64,000 bases of DNA. Origin: Propionispora vibrioides. Lineage in GTDB: Bacteria; Bacillota; Negativicutes; Propionisporales; Propionisporaceae. Every line of letters starts with the position of its first letter. Within the stretch, counting starts at the first letter, position 1. The notes beneath the pieces are model-generated. The model ran no database searches and was not told where the DNA came from. It worked only from the letters and a program-made list of their open reading frames with translations. The DNA lies in assembly GCF_900110485.1 (NCBI RefSeq), contig NZ_FODY01000013.1, positions 1 to 64,000 on the forward strand, read 5' to 3'. Positions 49,442 through 58,558 of the stretch are shown piece after piece. A program made the position numbers and the translations under genes.

Positions 49442-50323
49442 ATGTTAACCACAATGAAAGATGTGTTATTAACGGCAAAAAAGCACAAGTATGCAGTAGG
49501 TGCCTTTAATGTCCCCAATCTGGAATCGATTCAGGCAGTTATTTCTGCTGCAGAGGAGTTGCAAACTCCAGTCATCATACAACACGCAGAAGTGCACGAA
49601 AAATATATCCCCTTGACTGTTATCGGTCCTATCATGCTCGATTTTGCCAAAAGAGCAACGGTTCCGGTATGTGTGCATTTGGACCACGGCTCCAGCTTCG
49701 ATTTATGTATGCAGGCGATTCGCCTTGGCTTTACCTCCATTATGTACGATGCTTCTGCCAAAAGTTATGAGGAAAACTTTAACGAAACAAAAGAAATGGT
49801 TCGTATCGCCCACGCTGTTGGTGTTTCTGTAGAAGCCGAATTAGGTCATATTTTCACCTCAGCCATAGGCGGCGGTGAAGGACGCGGAGCTGTGGGCGCC
49901 GAAGATTTCGCTTCGCTGGAAGATTGTTATACCGATCCTGAAACCGCCCGGAAATTTGTCGAAGGAACCAATGTAGACGCACTGGCTATTTCCTTTGGAA
50001 CAACGCACGGAGTTTATCTGACCAAACCCCGTTTAGATTTAAACCGTATAACCGAAATTAAAGAAAAAATCGATATTCCTTTAGTCATGCACGGAGGTTC
50101 CGGCCTTTCTGATGATGATTTCAAAACCGCCATTCATAATGGCATTACTAAAATAAATTATTATACTTATGGGACAATAGCCGGTGGCGAGCAAGTAGCA
50201 AACATACTCGAAACCGCACATGATGAAAAATTATTTTACCATGATATTGTTCTTGCCGGCATAGCCGGCATTAAGGCAAATATAAAATCAGCCATGCAGG
50301 TATTCTACCATTCCATTTTATAA
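49442..50323 (+). CDS. Class II ketose-bisphosphate aldolase
   Basis: A 293-residue zinc aldolase with catalytic Asp81 and His82 in VHLDHGSSF and zinc histidines in GTTHG (His189) and MHGGSG (His217). It differs clearly from the copy at 4650, including an extra glycine-rich insertion near residue 140 (SAIGGGEGRGAVG). It cleaves fructose-, tagatose- or a related bisphosphate to dihydroxyacetone phosphate plus an aldehyde. Start ATG after TGGAGGATTCGT. It is divergent from the GntR/dehydrogenase operon and shares its regulatory region. No transporter or kinase is encoded beside it. Confidence 0.92.
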   Translation: MLTTMKDVLLTAKKHKYAVGAFNVPNLESIQAVISAAEELQTPVIIQHAEVHEKYIPLTVIGPIMLDFAKRATVPVCVHLDHGSSFDLCMQAIRLGFTSIMYDASAKSYEENFNETKEMVRIAHAVGVSVEAELGHIFTSAIGGGEGRGAVGAEDFASLEDCYTDPETARKFVEGTNVDALAISFGTTHGVYLTKPRLDLNRITEIKEKIDIPLVMHGGSGLSDDDFKTAIHNGITKINYYTYGTIAGGEQVANILETAHDEKLFYHDIVLAGIAGIKANIKSAMQVFYHSIL

Positions 50324-50455
50324 AAGTTGCAAGGCATAAAAACAGTTCTCAGCCTACTGCCGAGAACCCAAAATAAAGCACTCCTTTTTGTTCGTATAAA
50401 GCTCGTATCAATATCCATCCTGAACCTGCCGGGCAAAAAATTCCGGCAGCAGCTA

Positions 50456-50488
50456 AAGCAGCCCCGGCATGATAGCCGGGGCTGCTTA
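50456..50488 (+). terminator. Intrinsic terminator of the aldolase gene
   Basis: AAGCAGCCCCGGC pairs with GCCGGGGCTGCTT around ATGATA and is followed by AGTTGCGTTCTTATTATTTT. Confidence 0.8.
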
Positions 50489-50500
50489 GTTGCGTTCTTA

Positions 50501-50634
50501 TTATTTTGTCAGTTCCAGAACAATGTTCATCATTTGCATAAACATGGTCTGCCGTTCCTCGCCTGTCGCAGCCTCACCGGTAACCAGATGATCGCTGACC
50601 GTTACAATCGTCAGCGCCTGTACTCCGATTTTCC
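50501..50634 (-). pseudogene. Truncated deoD-like purine nucleoside phosphorylase (C-terminal end only)
   Basis: On the minus strand 43 codons read [20 protein letters not shown] and continue to MMNIVLELTK and a stop. This aligns with the end of the intact DeoD at 57779 ([20 protein letters not shown] ... [10 protein letters not shown]), with about ten substitutions. Nothing upstream continues the frame, so about four fifths of the gene is missing. It is the remnant of a second purine nucleoside phosphorylase gene, not a recent exact copy. Confidence 0.85.
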
Positions 50635-50689
50635 CCTTTCTAATAATCAAGCAGGCCGGTCCAACGGCTGGCTTTTAATAGAACTACTT

Positions 50690-51289
50690 TCAGCACCGAA
50701 TTCCTTGCAAACAATAATGAATGGATTGCATAATATAATTTTTACGGTTAGCTTTATCGGATAAGTTTAGTTCCTGCGGTAGTAATGACACGGCAAGATG
50801 TGGCGCATGCAGCATTTCTACTAATACGGAGGCCGTATGGAAAGGTTCCAAATCGGCAAGAAATTCTTCCTGGGAAATTCCATGACGCAAAGAAGAGACG
50901 ATATACTGATATAATTGCAGCGTATATTCCCTTACAAAAAAACTGCTCTCAGTAGTAGGGTGACGGCTCATTTCACGTTGCCAAAATACAGATAAATAAG
51001 GTTGTTTGTATTGGATCGCAGTTAATACATTTGTATAGGTGAGCAATCTCTCGGTAGCGGTAGTACCGGACCCGAATTCTATTTCTTTTAATGATTGAAT
51101 AGGAGGACTAAACTGTCTTCTTAAAACCTCTTGATAAAGATTCTCTTTATTACCGAAATAATAGGAAATTGCTGCAGGATTACTTTTTGCCTCTCGCGCT
51201 AATTGATTTACAGTTACAGTTTCAAAACCAAGTTTGGCAAATAAAAAAGTGGCATTATCCAGTATTTTGTTGGCTGTATCGTTTTTCAT
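50690..51289 (-). CDS. TetR-family transcriptional regulator
   Basis: A 199-residue regulator. The helix-turn-helix (about 8-52) reads ILDNATFLFAKLGFETVTVNQLAREAKSNPAAISYYFGNKENLYQEVL, which is the canonical TetR recognition region. The ligand domain of about 140 residues has a conserved-looking aromatic pattern like the CerR/DUF1956 group. The start ATG follows GGAGTTGGTGAT. It lies between the deoD remnant and a universal stress gene and may regulate a nearby gene or itself; the RND pump has another TetR gene of its own. The ligand is unknown. Confidence 0.88.
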   Translation of the reverse strand: MKNDTANKILDNATFLFAKLGFETVTVNQLAREAKSNPAAISYYFGNKENLYQEVLRRQFSPPIQSLKEIEFGSGTTATERLLTYTNVLTAIQYKQPYLSVFWQREMSRHPTTESSFFVREYTLQLYQYIVSSLRHGISQEEFLADLEPFHTASVLVEMLHAPHLAVSLLPQELNLSDKANRKNYIMQSIHYCLQGIRC

Positions 51290-51416
51290 ATCACCAACTC
51301 CTTAAAAGGATATATTGAGATCTCCATTGATTATTGATGCAGCGAATGGCTTATTTTATGCTGTTTCTTGCTCGGCCAGTATGCAACATAGCCTGCTGCT
51401 ATACAGACAGATTAAA

Positions 51417-51860
51417 TTAGTGAACAACCAGAACAGGACAGGTAGCATGATGCACAACGTATGTACTGACACTGCCCAAAAATAGCCCGGCAATTGTCCC
51501 CAGTCCTCGACTGCCAACAACAATGACGTCACACTCATTGTTGTTGGCAAAGTCAATAATAAAAGTACGTGGTTCGCCCAATTCGTTATAGGTTTTAACC
51601 GGAATATCTTTCGGGACAAGCTGAGTAGCTTCTGCCAAAATTGCTTTAGCAAAGCTTGCGGGATCTTTAGCTGCATGGGGTGGAATTTTAGAGCCTTGAA
51701 TTTGATCGTATAGCGGAACCTGCTGAGACAGGACCGATACATAAAGAATGTTAAGTTCGCCGGCAAAAGAACGTGCTAAGGCTTCGGCATGCAGCAGTGC
51801 TCTTATTGAATGACGTGAACCATCTACAGGTACCAAAATTTTCTTATACACCATTTCCAT
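51417..51860 (-). CDS. Universal stress protein (UspA family)
   Basis: A 147-residue single-domain Usp from ATG 51860, 9 nt after AAGGAG (a TTG at 51869 lies too close). The fold begins KKILVPVDGSRHSIRALLHAEALA and ends with the ATP-binding loop GSRGLGTIAGLFLGSVSTYVVHHATCPVLVV (G-2x-G-9x-GS), so it probably binds ATP. Usp proteins help survival under stress; the specific role is not readable from sequence. It follows the IS630 remnant and precedes the TetR gene on the same strand. Confidence 0.9.
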   Translation of the reverse strand: MEMVYKKILVPVDGSRHSIRALLHAEALARSFAGELNILYVSVLSQQVPLYDQIQGSKIPPHAAKDPASFAKAILAEATQLVPKDIPVKTYNELGEPRTFIIDFANNNECDVIVVGSRGLGTIAGLFLGSVSTYVVHHATCPVLVVH

Positions 51861-51928
51861 TATGTTCAACTCCTTATAAATATTTTTAAACCATATAACG
51901 GACTAAAAGCAGACAAGTTTTAATAAGG

Positions 51929-52420
51929 CTAATTTTTTTTTAAGCTTTCTCCTTTCTCTCCATCATTTGCTTTAACCAGTGTATAGGTAGAATGTGTGTA
52001 GCTAAAACCCAGATCATGCAGTAAAAACAATACCCCACGATCTGAATATTTTATTTGGAATTGACAATAAATCCAGGAGGCGACTAACGAACATGTCCAA
52101 TTCAGTTCGCCAGGAAAGCCAACTTCTTCAGGACGTTGGGAAACCACCTGTTTTACCTGTTGCTTTTGCGTGTCACTCAAAAAAGGCTGTCGGCCAGGAG
52201 GAAGTTTACGCTCTAAACCGGAAAGGCCCTTTGCTAAATAAGCACGAATATAAGAACCAACTGTTACGCGGCATCTACTGATAATTTCAGCAATCTGGTC
52301 AACCTGCGAGCCTTCTAAATACAACTTAACTGCCTGGTATCTCTCAAGCATACGGCAATCTTTAGTTGATTTTATTGCAGTTGTGATTTCTTCTAGTTTT
52401 AGATTTTCCGTTTCACTCAT
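51929..52420 (-). pseudogene. Truncated IS630-type transposase (N-terminal part)
   Basis: About 163 residues from ATG 52420 (after GGAAGGAAGTGTTGTC). Helix-turn-helix and winged-helix regions resemble the N-terminal half of IS630 transposases (YQAVKLYLEGSQVDQIAEIISRCRVTVGSYIRAYLAKGLSGLERK; then HDLGFSYTHSTYTLVKA). The frame stops at a run of nine adenines, a site that could cause frameshifting. The following 60 bp before the usp gene do not encode a DDE domain, so the catalytic half is missing and the element cannot move itself. It may still be translated. Confidence 0.75.
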
Positions 52421-52509
52421 GACAACACTTCCTTCCAGACAATAAATATGGTTAATAGGCTGTGCCATATAGGAACAAAAGAATAGCTATTACATTCTAA
52501 ACAGCAAAG

Positions 52510-55500
52510 TTAAACTGAAGGACCGGCTGCACCGGTAGTCACGTTGCCTTGCACACTACTATTAGGCTTCGCTCTATACCAGGCGGCGTACATGACCGGT
52601 AATACAACCAAGGTTAAAATAGTAGCCCCCATTAATCCCGCCGCAATAGCAATAGCCATCGGCCCCCAGAAAATACTGGAGACTAAAGGAATCATGCCTA
52701 AAATAGCTGCCGCAGCTGTCAACAGAATGGGCCGCAGCCGGATGACAGTAGCGTTAATAATGGCATCCCAAAGCGGTTCGCCATTATCTAACAATTGGTC
52801 AATCTGATCCATTAATATAACGGTATTACGCATGATGATCCCCGATAGGGCTAACATACCTAATTGAACGACAAAGCCCATAGGACTGTTGGTAATCAAT
52901 AGTCCGGCAACCACGCCAATAAATCCCAGCGGCGCTGTCATCAAAGTCAGAATCATTTTGGGAATGTTCTGCAGTTGTATAATTAAAAGAATCATAATCG
53001 CAATGATCATGGCCGGAACAGGCTGCATCATAAAACCGACTGCCTTGATGCTATCCTCCTTAGGTCCGTCATACTCAATGCTGTAGCCAAACGGTAACCC
53101 GGCGCGCAATTCATTCAGGTTGTTGTAGACTTGTTCCGCCACATTATCCCCGGTTACATCGTTAGAATTCAATTCCGCCTGTATCCAGATCATCGGTTTT
53201 AGATCACGCCGGTAAATCAATCCGTCTTCTGCTTCAAAGCTGATTTTGGCAATTTGATCAAGCGGAACATATTTGCCATTGCCAAGCGGAATGTTGAAAT
53301 TTTTAATTTCAGCAGGATTGTTTCGATCCTGCGCGTCAAAGCGAAGCAACATATTAACTGTTTTGTCATCTTCACGGAATTGAGTGATATCTGTTCCTGA
53401 CTGTTGCATCTGCAGCGCAGATGCCAGAGTTTGTGATGTAATCCCCAGTTTGCGGACCTTATCCTGGTCTATGGATAAATGGGCGATCTTACTTTTTTCA
53501 CTCCATTTTAAATTGACGTTTCGGGTATGGGGATTAGCGGCCATAACCGTCTGTACCTGTTCGGCAATTTCCCGCACTTTGTCCACGTCGTATCCTTTGA
53601 CCCGCAGCATGACCGGATAGTCGGAAGTAGGACCGTTATTGATTACTTTGGTATGGAATTGTACATCGGAAAATTCGTTTATTAGCACCTGACGATATTT
53701 CTTCTGCAGTTCATCACGGGCCTTGTAATCTTTGGCGACAATGATGAATTCGGAAAAATTAGTCTTGTTTGCTGTGGGATCAAAACTTAGCACAAAACGA
53801 GGCGCACCTTCCCCTACATGATAGGTATAATAAGAAATTTGCGGATCACCTTCCAGTTCTTGGGCAAACTGGCAGGCAACAGCATCCATATTTTTAAGCG
53901 AAGAGCCTTCCGGCAGTTCCAACTGGACAATCAGCTCCGAACGGGTAGAAGCCGGAAAAAACTGTTGCTTTACCAGCCCTAAGGCAGAAACTGCAACAAT
54001 AAAAACGCCCACAGTCATTCCTAAAACGATTTTTTTATGAGTCATGCACCAAACCAAAAGCTTTTTAAATTTTTGATAAAAAACCGTGTCATAAGGATCG
54101 TGCTCGGTTTCACCGTCATTTTTGGGCTTAATTTTGATAAATAAGTAGCCTAGCAACGGAGTGGCGGTTCCGGCAACAATCCAGGAGGTCAGCAAGGAGA
54201 TGGTGACAACTGTAAAGATGGTAACGCAATATTCCGACGCACTCCCGACGGCAAAGCCGACCGGAATAAAGCCGGCGCAGGTCACCAGTTCCCCGGTTAA
54301 ACGGGGATAGGCAGTGGAGGAATAGGCAAAGCAGGCGGCATTAAAGCGGCTCCAGCCTTGTTCAAGTTTAACCACCATGGTTTCAATGGTAATAATCGCA
54401 TCGTCAACTAGCAATCCCAAAGCAATAATCAGAGCGCCCAAAGATATACGCTGTAAATCAATACTGAACAAGTTCATAAAGGTAAACACGATGGCGATAA
54501 CCAGAGGAATACATAAGGCCACGATAATGCCTGAATGCACACCCAGACTAATAAAACTGACAATAAGAACAATCACAATGGCTTCAAACAGCGATTCTAC
54601 AAATTCATCAATTGAGCTTTCCACCACTTTAGGTTGATTTACCGTTTGATGAATTTCCATACCGGCCGGCAATTCTTTTTTCACCTGTTCGATTGTTTTA
54701 GCGATATTCTCACCTAAAGTCAAGACATTGCCACCAGGTTCCATGGCCAGAGAAATTCCGACACTGGGCTCCCCATTATAATAAAACTTAGGATCGGAAG
54801 GCTCGCTGTAGGAACGGGTAACGGTAGCAATATCGCCAAGGCGGAAGGTGCGGCCATTCGCCTGAATCGGAGTATTTTTAACATCTTCCAGATTTTCGAA
54901 CATGCCGGTAACCCGCAAGTAAATATTATCGCTGGTTGTTTCCAACATGCCCGATGCGGACATGGCGTTTTGCGCTTGCAATGTGCTTGTAATGAGAGTG
55001 GGATCAATGCCTAATTGTGCCAATTTATTATTTTCGACTTCAACATAAATCTTTTCAGTCTGTACGCCAAGCAGATTTACTTTTTTTACACTGGGAACTC
55101 CCAATAAAATTCGCCGGATTCTTTCCGCTTTTACGCGCATATCCTCATAGGTATAACCATCACCGGTTAAAGCGAATACCACGCCATAAACCTCGTCAAA
55201 CCGGTCATTAAATTGCGGTGTAGTGACGCCGGTAGGAAGGGTGCCCGCAATATCGTTAACCATATTGCGAACTTCCAGCCATTTGCCGCGCACCTCCTTT
55301 TGGAGTATAGAATCCTTTAAATGGACATAAATAACTGTTGTGCCCGGAGTAGAATAACTCTTTAAATAATCGAGTCCCGGCAGGTCCTGCAATTTCTTTT
55401 CAATTTTATCGGTAACTTGTTCCTCCATCTGTTTCGCCGTGGCTCCCGGCCAGGCTGCACTGACAATCATTTGCTTAATGGTAAAATCAGGATCTTCCAT

Positions 55501-55611
55501 TCTTCCCAGCTTTTGATAGGAGACAAAACCGGCAATGAAAAAAAGTATCATAAAAAAGTATATGACTTGCTTATGATTCAACGACCATTCGGTCAAGTTG
55601 AAGCCTTTCAC
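52510..55611 (-). CDS. RND-family efflux transporter
   Basis: A 1033-residue HAE-type inner-membrane pump of the AcrB/MexF fold. The first transmembrane segment (about 13-33) is followed by periplasmic porter domains with the signature DPDFTIKQMIVSAAWPGATAKQMEEQVT. Then come six helices in the middle (for example LGALIIALGLLVDDAIITIETMV) and a second periplasmic and transmembrane half ending in LTLVVLPVMYAAWYRAK. It uses the proton gradient to export drugs or other hydrophobic compounds. It overlaps the adaptor gene by 4 bp (ATGA). No TolC-type channel gene is seen here, so an outer membrane partner must be encoded elsewhere. Confidence 0.93.
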   Translation of the reverse strand: MKGFNLTEWSLNHKQVIYFFMILFFIAGFVSYQKLGRMEDPDFTIKQMIVSAAWPGATAKQMEEQVTDKIEKKLQDLPGLDYLKSYSTPGTTVIYVHLKDSILQKEVRGKWLEVRNMVNDIAGTLPTGVTTPQFNDRFDEVYGVVFALTGDGYTYEDMRVKAERIRRILLGVPSVKKVNLLGVQTEKIYVEVENNKLAQLGIDPTLITSTLQAQNAMSASGMLETTSDNIYLRVTGMFENLEDVKNTPIQANGRTFRLGDIATVTRSYSEPSDPKFYYNGEPSVGISLAMEPGGNVLTLGENIAKTIEQVKKELPAGMEIHQTVNQPKVVESSIDEFVESLFEAIVIVLIVSFISLGVHSGIIVALCIPLVIAIVFTFMNLFSIDLQRISLGALIIALGLLVDDAIITIETMVVKLEQGWSRFNAACFAYSSTAYPRLTGELVTCAGFIPVGFAVGSASEYCVTIFTVVTISLLTSWIVAGTATPLLGYLFIKIKPKNDGETEHDPYDTVFYQKFKKLLVWCMTHKKIVLGMTVGVFIVAVSALGLVKQQFFPASTRSELIVQLELPEGSSLKNMDAVACQFAQELEGDPQISYYTYHVGEGAPRFVLSFDPTANKTNFSEFIIVAKDYKARDELQKKYRQVLINEFSDVQFHTKVINNGPTSDYPVMLRVKGYDVDKVREIAEQVQTVMAANPHTRNVNLKWSEKSKIAHLSIDQDKVRKLGITSQTLASALQMQQSGTDITQFREDDKTVNMLLRFDAQDRNNPAEIKNFNIPLGNGKYVPLDQIAKISFEAEDGLIYRRDLKPMIWIQAELNSNDVTGDNVAEQVYNNLNELRAGLPFGYSIEYDGPKEDSIKAVGFMMQPVPAMIIAIMILLIIQLQNIPKMILTLMTAPLGFIGVVAGLLITNSPMGFVVQLGMLALSGIIMRNTVILMDQIDQLLDNGEPLWDAIINATVIRLRPILLTAAAAILGMIPLVSSIFWGPMAIAIAAGLMGATILTLVVLPVMYAAWYRAKPNSSVQGNVTTGAAGPSV

Positions 55612-56735
55612 AATGAATCACCACCGATGCTCACTTGTTGCCCTTCGGTCAGTTTATGAACCCCGGCAATAACAATCCGGTCTCCCTGCTGTAAGCCACT
55701 GATAACCTGAATGGTATTATCCTTGCCATAGTTGCCGGTTTGAATGGAACGCAAGGTTACCCTGCCGTCTGTTACCACCCAGACAGCAGGAGTGTTTCCT
55801 TCAGCCTGGTAAACAGCCGCTACAGGAATATTCACAGTTGGTTGCATCGTGCTGTCGTTTATGGCTACGGCAGCGGTCATACCCAACTTCATTTCGGGCG
55901 GCGGGTTGACTAAACTGACCCGGACTTTAAAAGTACGGGTGGTTTGATCAGCCATCGGAGAAATCTCCCTTATTTTACCGGTTACTGTCACCTCTGGCAA
56001 AGCCCAAAAGGAAACCTGTATTTTTTCAGCTTTGCGCAGGCCTTCTATCCGGTTTTCCGGTACACTGATTTCTACTTCTCGCTCTCCGTCCTGTACGACA
56101 GTGACAATCACTTGCCCGGCACTGACAACTTGACCTATTTCGGCAGAGATACCTGATACGATCCCCGGTTTATCAGCCTTTAACAAGGTATAATCCAATT
56201 GATTGGTGCCTTGTGTGTATTGGGCCTGGGTCTGCCGTACCCCGGCTACAGCCACTTTGTAAGCATTGACATATTGATCATATTGCGACTGGCTGATTGC
56301 GCCTCCTTCTAATAATTCACGATAGCGTTTAAGATTGCTCTCAGCCAATTGCAATTGCGATTCAGCCGAATCGACCTGAGCAGAATAGTTATTTACCGTT
56401 TGCAGGACATCTTTTGCATCAATTTGCAAAAGAACGTCACCGGCATCTACTTTACTGCCCAGTTGAATATTTCTTTTGATGATTTTCCCATTTACCTGAA
56501 AAGCCAACTGACTTTCATAACGCCCCCTCACCTCACCGGCGTAAGTATAACCTTGCGAAATATCGGAACCACCAATGACGGTAGTACGTACTGCAGGAAT
56601 TTCCTTGAGAGTTTCCTGGGCAGGCTGCTGTCCTTTCCAGAGTACACTGCCGAGAATGCACAAGCCGGCGATTACAGACAGGGTTAAGTATAATTTTTTT
56701 CGGTTGATTTTACTTGATAAAGCTGATAATTGCAT
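55608..56735 (-). CDS. RND efflux periplasmic adaptor (membrane fusion protein)
   Basis: About 375 residues from ATG 56735 (after GAGGAGTGAGATC; the TTG at 56750 is less likely). An N-terminal membrane anchor (about 20-38) is followed by a lipoyl/barrel-sandwich segment (QLAFQVNGKIIKRNIQLGSKVDAGDVLLQID), an alpha-helical hairpin (NNYSAQVDSAESQLQLAESNLKRYRELLEGGAISQSQYDQYVNAYK) and beta-barrel/membrane-proximal domains. It joins the pump to an outer-membrane channel. It is cotranscribed with the pump gene. Confidence 0.92.
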   Translation of the reverse strand: MQLSALSSKINRKKLYLTLSVIAGLCILGSVLWKGQQPAQETLKEIPAVRTTVIGGSDISQGYTYAGEVRGRYESQLAFQVNGKIIKRNIQLGSKVDAGDVLLQIDAKDVLQTVNNYSAQVDSAESQLQLAESNLKRYRELLEGGAISQSQYDQYVNAYKVAVAGVRQTQAQYTQGTNQLDYTLLKADKPGIVSGISAEIGQVVSAGQVIVTVVQDGEREVEISVPENRIEGLRKAEKIQVSFWALPEVTVTGKIREISPMADQTTRTFKVRVSLVNPPPEMKLGMTAAVAINDSTMQPTVNIPVAAVYQAEGNTPAVWVVTDGRVTLRSIQTGNYGKDNTIQVISGLQQGDRIVIAGVHKLTEGQQVSIGGDSL

Positions 56736-56782
56736 GATCTCACTCCTCAATTAATTTGTAGCAAAGCTTTATAATCCAGCAA

Positions 56783-56820
56783 ATTAATTAAACTCATTTA
56801 ATTAAATACGTTTAATTAAT
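56783..56820. promoter_or_regulatory. Nested AT-rich palindrome upstream of the RND operon
   Basis: ATTAATTAAAC (56783-56793) and GTTTAATTAAT (56810-56820) form an inverted repeat around an inner TTTAATTAAA (56797-56806). It lies about 60 bp upstream of the adaptor start codon. Candidate binding site for the TetR regulator encoded at 57002. Confidence 0.6.
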
Positions 56821-56895
56821 ATATCAAAAAAACCGCCAACTCATAGTTAGAGAAAGCGGAGTTTGAGACATCACTCCCTGTACTCAGCATATACA

Positions 56896-56923
56896 CAATT
56901 AATTAAATGCATTTAATTAATTG
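56896..56923. promoter_or_regulatory. Perfect 28-bp palindrome upstream of the RND operon
   Basis: The half-site CAATTAATTAAATG is followed by its exact complement. The same AATTAAT/ATTTAATTAA core occurs at 56783-56820. Each palindrome is followed by a similar short stem-forming block containing TAGAGAAAG(C/T)GG (near 56850 and 56955), as if a promoter unit had been duplicated. Confidence 0.7.
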
Positions 56924-57001
56924 ATTCAAATCGACCACTCCCCCTCTGATTAGAGAAAGTGGCACAGTAAAGACTTTCTCATTATATTCTCTTCTCACTG
57001 T

Positions 57002-57616
57002 TTAGAATAAAATATGAATTTTTCCCGCTGGCAGGCCAACTACTCTTTCAATAAGTGATTCTGCAAGCCTCACACGCAGTTCCAGAAGATCGTCAGCTAT
57101 TTTTTCATAAAGGGCGTCAATTAAAAATTCGTTAACCAGTAAAATAAAACTCCAGGAAGTTGGCGGATGTTCTACTTTGAATTCACCGCAACGCTGCCCC
57201 TCTTCAAGGATTCTTAAGCCCCATGGTGTGAGTAAGCCCGTTACTTCCTGAATTAATTTATTTTTAATATGCAAATTTTTCTCATGATAGACAGTATCTA
57301 ACAATTCCATGCCTTGCGCTCGAATGCTCTTAATGATGATACCGGTCAGAAGTCCCAGCTTCTCGGAAGGAAGAAAGCTAGAATAAGTCATCTCTCTAAC
57401 TTCGGACACTAATATAGCCGTTTGACGCTTAAGCAGTTCTTCAAGAATTTCTTCCTTGGATTTAAAATAGTAGTAAAACATACCCTGGGTGACACCCATT
57501 TTCTTGGCAATATCGCTGACAGTGGTGCCAAAATAACCTTTACTACTAAATAAATATTTTGCCGTATCCAAAATCTCATTAATACGGATTTGGGGATCCT
57601 GTGGAGGTCTGGCCAT
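57002..57616 (-). CDS. TetR-family repressor of the RND operon
   Basis: A 204-residue regulator with the helix-turn-helix at about 10-55 (LDTAKYLFSSKGYFGTTVSDIAKKMGVTQGMFYYYFKSKEEILEELLKRQ), ideal for TetR. The remaining ~145 helical residues form the ligand pocket. The start ATG follows AACTGAGGTGTTAT. It is placed immediately upstream of the efflux operon on the same strand, with palindromes on both sides of the gene. It most likely represses the pump and itself until a pump substrate binds. The inducer is unknown. Confidence 0.88.
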   Translation of the reverse strand: MARPPQDPQIRINEILDTAKYLFSSKGYFGTTVSDIAKKMGVTQGMFYYYFKSKEEILEELLKRQTAILVSEVREMTYSSFLPSEKLGLLTGIIIKSIRAQGMELLDTVYHEKNLHIKNKLIQEVTGLLTPWGLRILEEGQRCGEFKVEHPPTSWSFILLVNEFLIDALYEKIADDLLELRVRLAESLIERVVGLPAGKIHILF

Positions 57617-57630
57617 ATAACACCTCAGTT

Positions 57631-57648
57631 ATTTAAACATGTTTAAAT
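57631..57648. promoter_or_regulatory. Perfect 18-bp palindrome before the TetR gene
   Basis: ATTTAAACATGTTTAAAT lies 15 bp upstream of the start codon of the 57002 gene. It is a candidate autoregulatory operator, although its spacing differs from the palindromes upstream of the pump genes. Confidence 0.65.
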
Positions 57649-57738
57649 TATAAATCCACTAGAAAATTTTTTCAAGGGTAATTTTTCCACTAACCATATA
57701 ACCGCATATTTGCTCAACTTTGCCAAAAGTAATTAAAA

Positions 57739-57773
57739 CAGGCAGCCCCGACCGACTTCGTCAGAACTGCCTG
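57739..57773 (-). terminator. Intrinsic terminator of deoD
   Basis: CAGGCAG pairs with CTGCCTG, 5 bp after the stop codon, and is followed by TTTTAATT on the minus strand. Confidence 0.75.
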
Positions 57774-57778
57774 CTTTC

Positions 57779-58480
57779 TTATTTTACCGTTTCCAGGGCA
57801 ATGTTCATCATCTGCGTAAACGTGGTCTGCCGTTCCTCGGCTGTCGTTGCCTCACCGGTAACCAGATGATCGCTCACCGTTACAATAGTCAGCGCCTGCA
57901 CACCGTATTTGGCAGCCAGCGTATACAGTCCCGCTGTTTCCATTTCCACCGCCAGCACGCCATAGGCCGCCCAGCGCTTCCAATAATCCGGATCGTCATG
58001 ATAAAAAGTATCGGAAGTCAGCACATTGCCTACCTTGGGTTTAATACCCAGCTTCGCTGCCGCCGCATAGGCCTGCTGCAAAAGCGCAAAGTCGGCCGTT
58101 GGGGCGTAGGTCATCCCCGGAAACCGCTGAGCGTTGATATTGGAGTCGTGGGAAACAGCCATTGCCAGAATGACATCCTTTACCTTTACGTTTTCCTGCA
58201 GCGAGCCGCAGGTGCCGGTCCGGATAAGACGCTTTACGCCATACTGAGTAATTAGTTCATTTACATAGATGGATATGGAGGGAATACCCATGCCTGTTCC
58301 CTGCACCGAGATCCGCTCTCCTTTGTAAAAGCCGGTAAAACCGTACATACCGCGCACTTCATTGTAACCCACGGCATCTTCCAGAAAATTTTCGGCAATG
58401 AACTTCGCCCGCAGCGGATCGCCGGGCAGCAGCACCGTTTCGGCAATAGCTCCCGGTTTAGCCCCAATATGTATACTCAT
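57779..58480 (-). CDS. deoD: Purine nucleoside phosphorylase, DeoD type
   Basis: A 233-residue enzyme, the usual length of hexameric DeoD, which splits purine (deoxy)nucleosides with phosphate. The start is ATG 58480, eight nt after AAGGAG; earlier in-frame starts overlap the ribosome binding site. It begins [30 protein letters not shown] (phosphate-binding GDP loop) and includes [18 protein letters not shown], the substrate [13 protein letters not shown] motif and [10 protein letters not shown]. It stands alone with its own terminator. A truncated second copy lies at 50501-50634. Confidence 0.94.
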   Translation of the reverse strand: MSIHIGAKPGAIAETVLLPGDPLRAKFIAENFLEDAVGYNEVRGMYGFTGFYKGERISVQGTGMGIPSISIYVNELITQYGVKRLIRTGTCGSLQENVKVKDVILAMAVSHDSNINAQRFPGMTYAPTADFALLQQAYAAAAKLGIKPKVGNVLTSDTFYHDDPDYWKRWAAYGVLAVEMETAGLYTLAAKYGVQALTIVTVSDHLVTGEATTAEERQTTFTQMMNIALETVK

Positions 58481-58558
58481 CACCATCACTCCTTTATATT
58501 ATAGTAACCAATCTGGCAAATAGCAGGCCGCTACACACCATCCCAAATGCAGCCCGCT

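Larger units (their letters stand above)
50324..50689. other. Region between aldolase and TetR genes with a terminator and a deoD remnant
   Basis: The 366-bp gap holds the aldolase terminator (50456-50488) and the truncated deoD-like fragment (50501-50634). The remaining bases show no gene. Confidence 0.7.
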
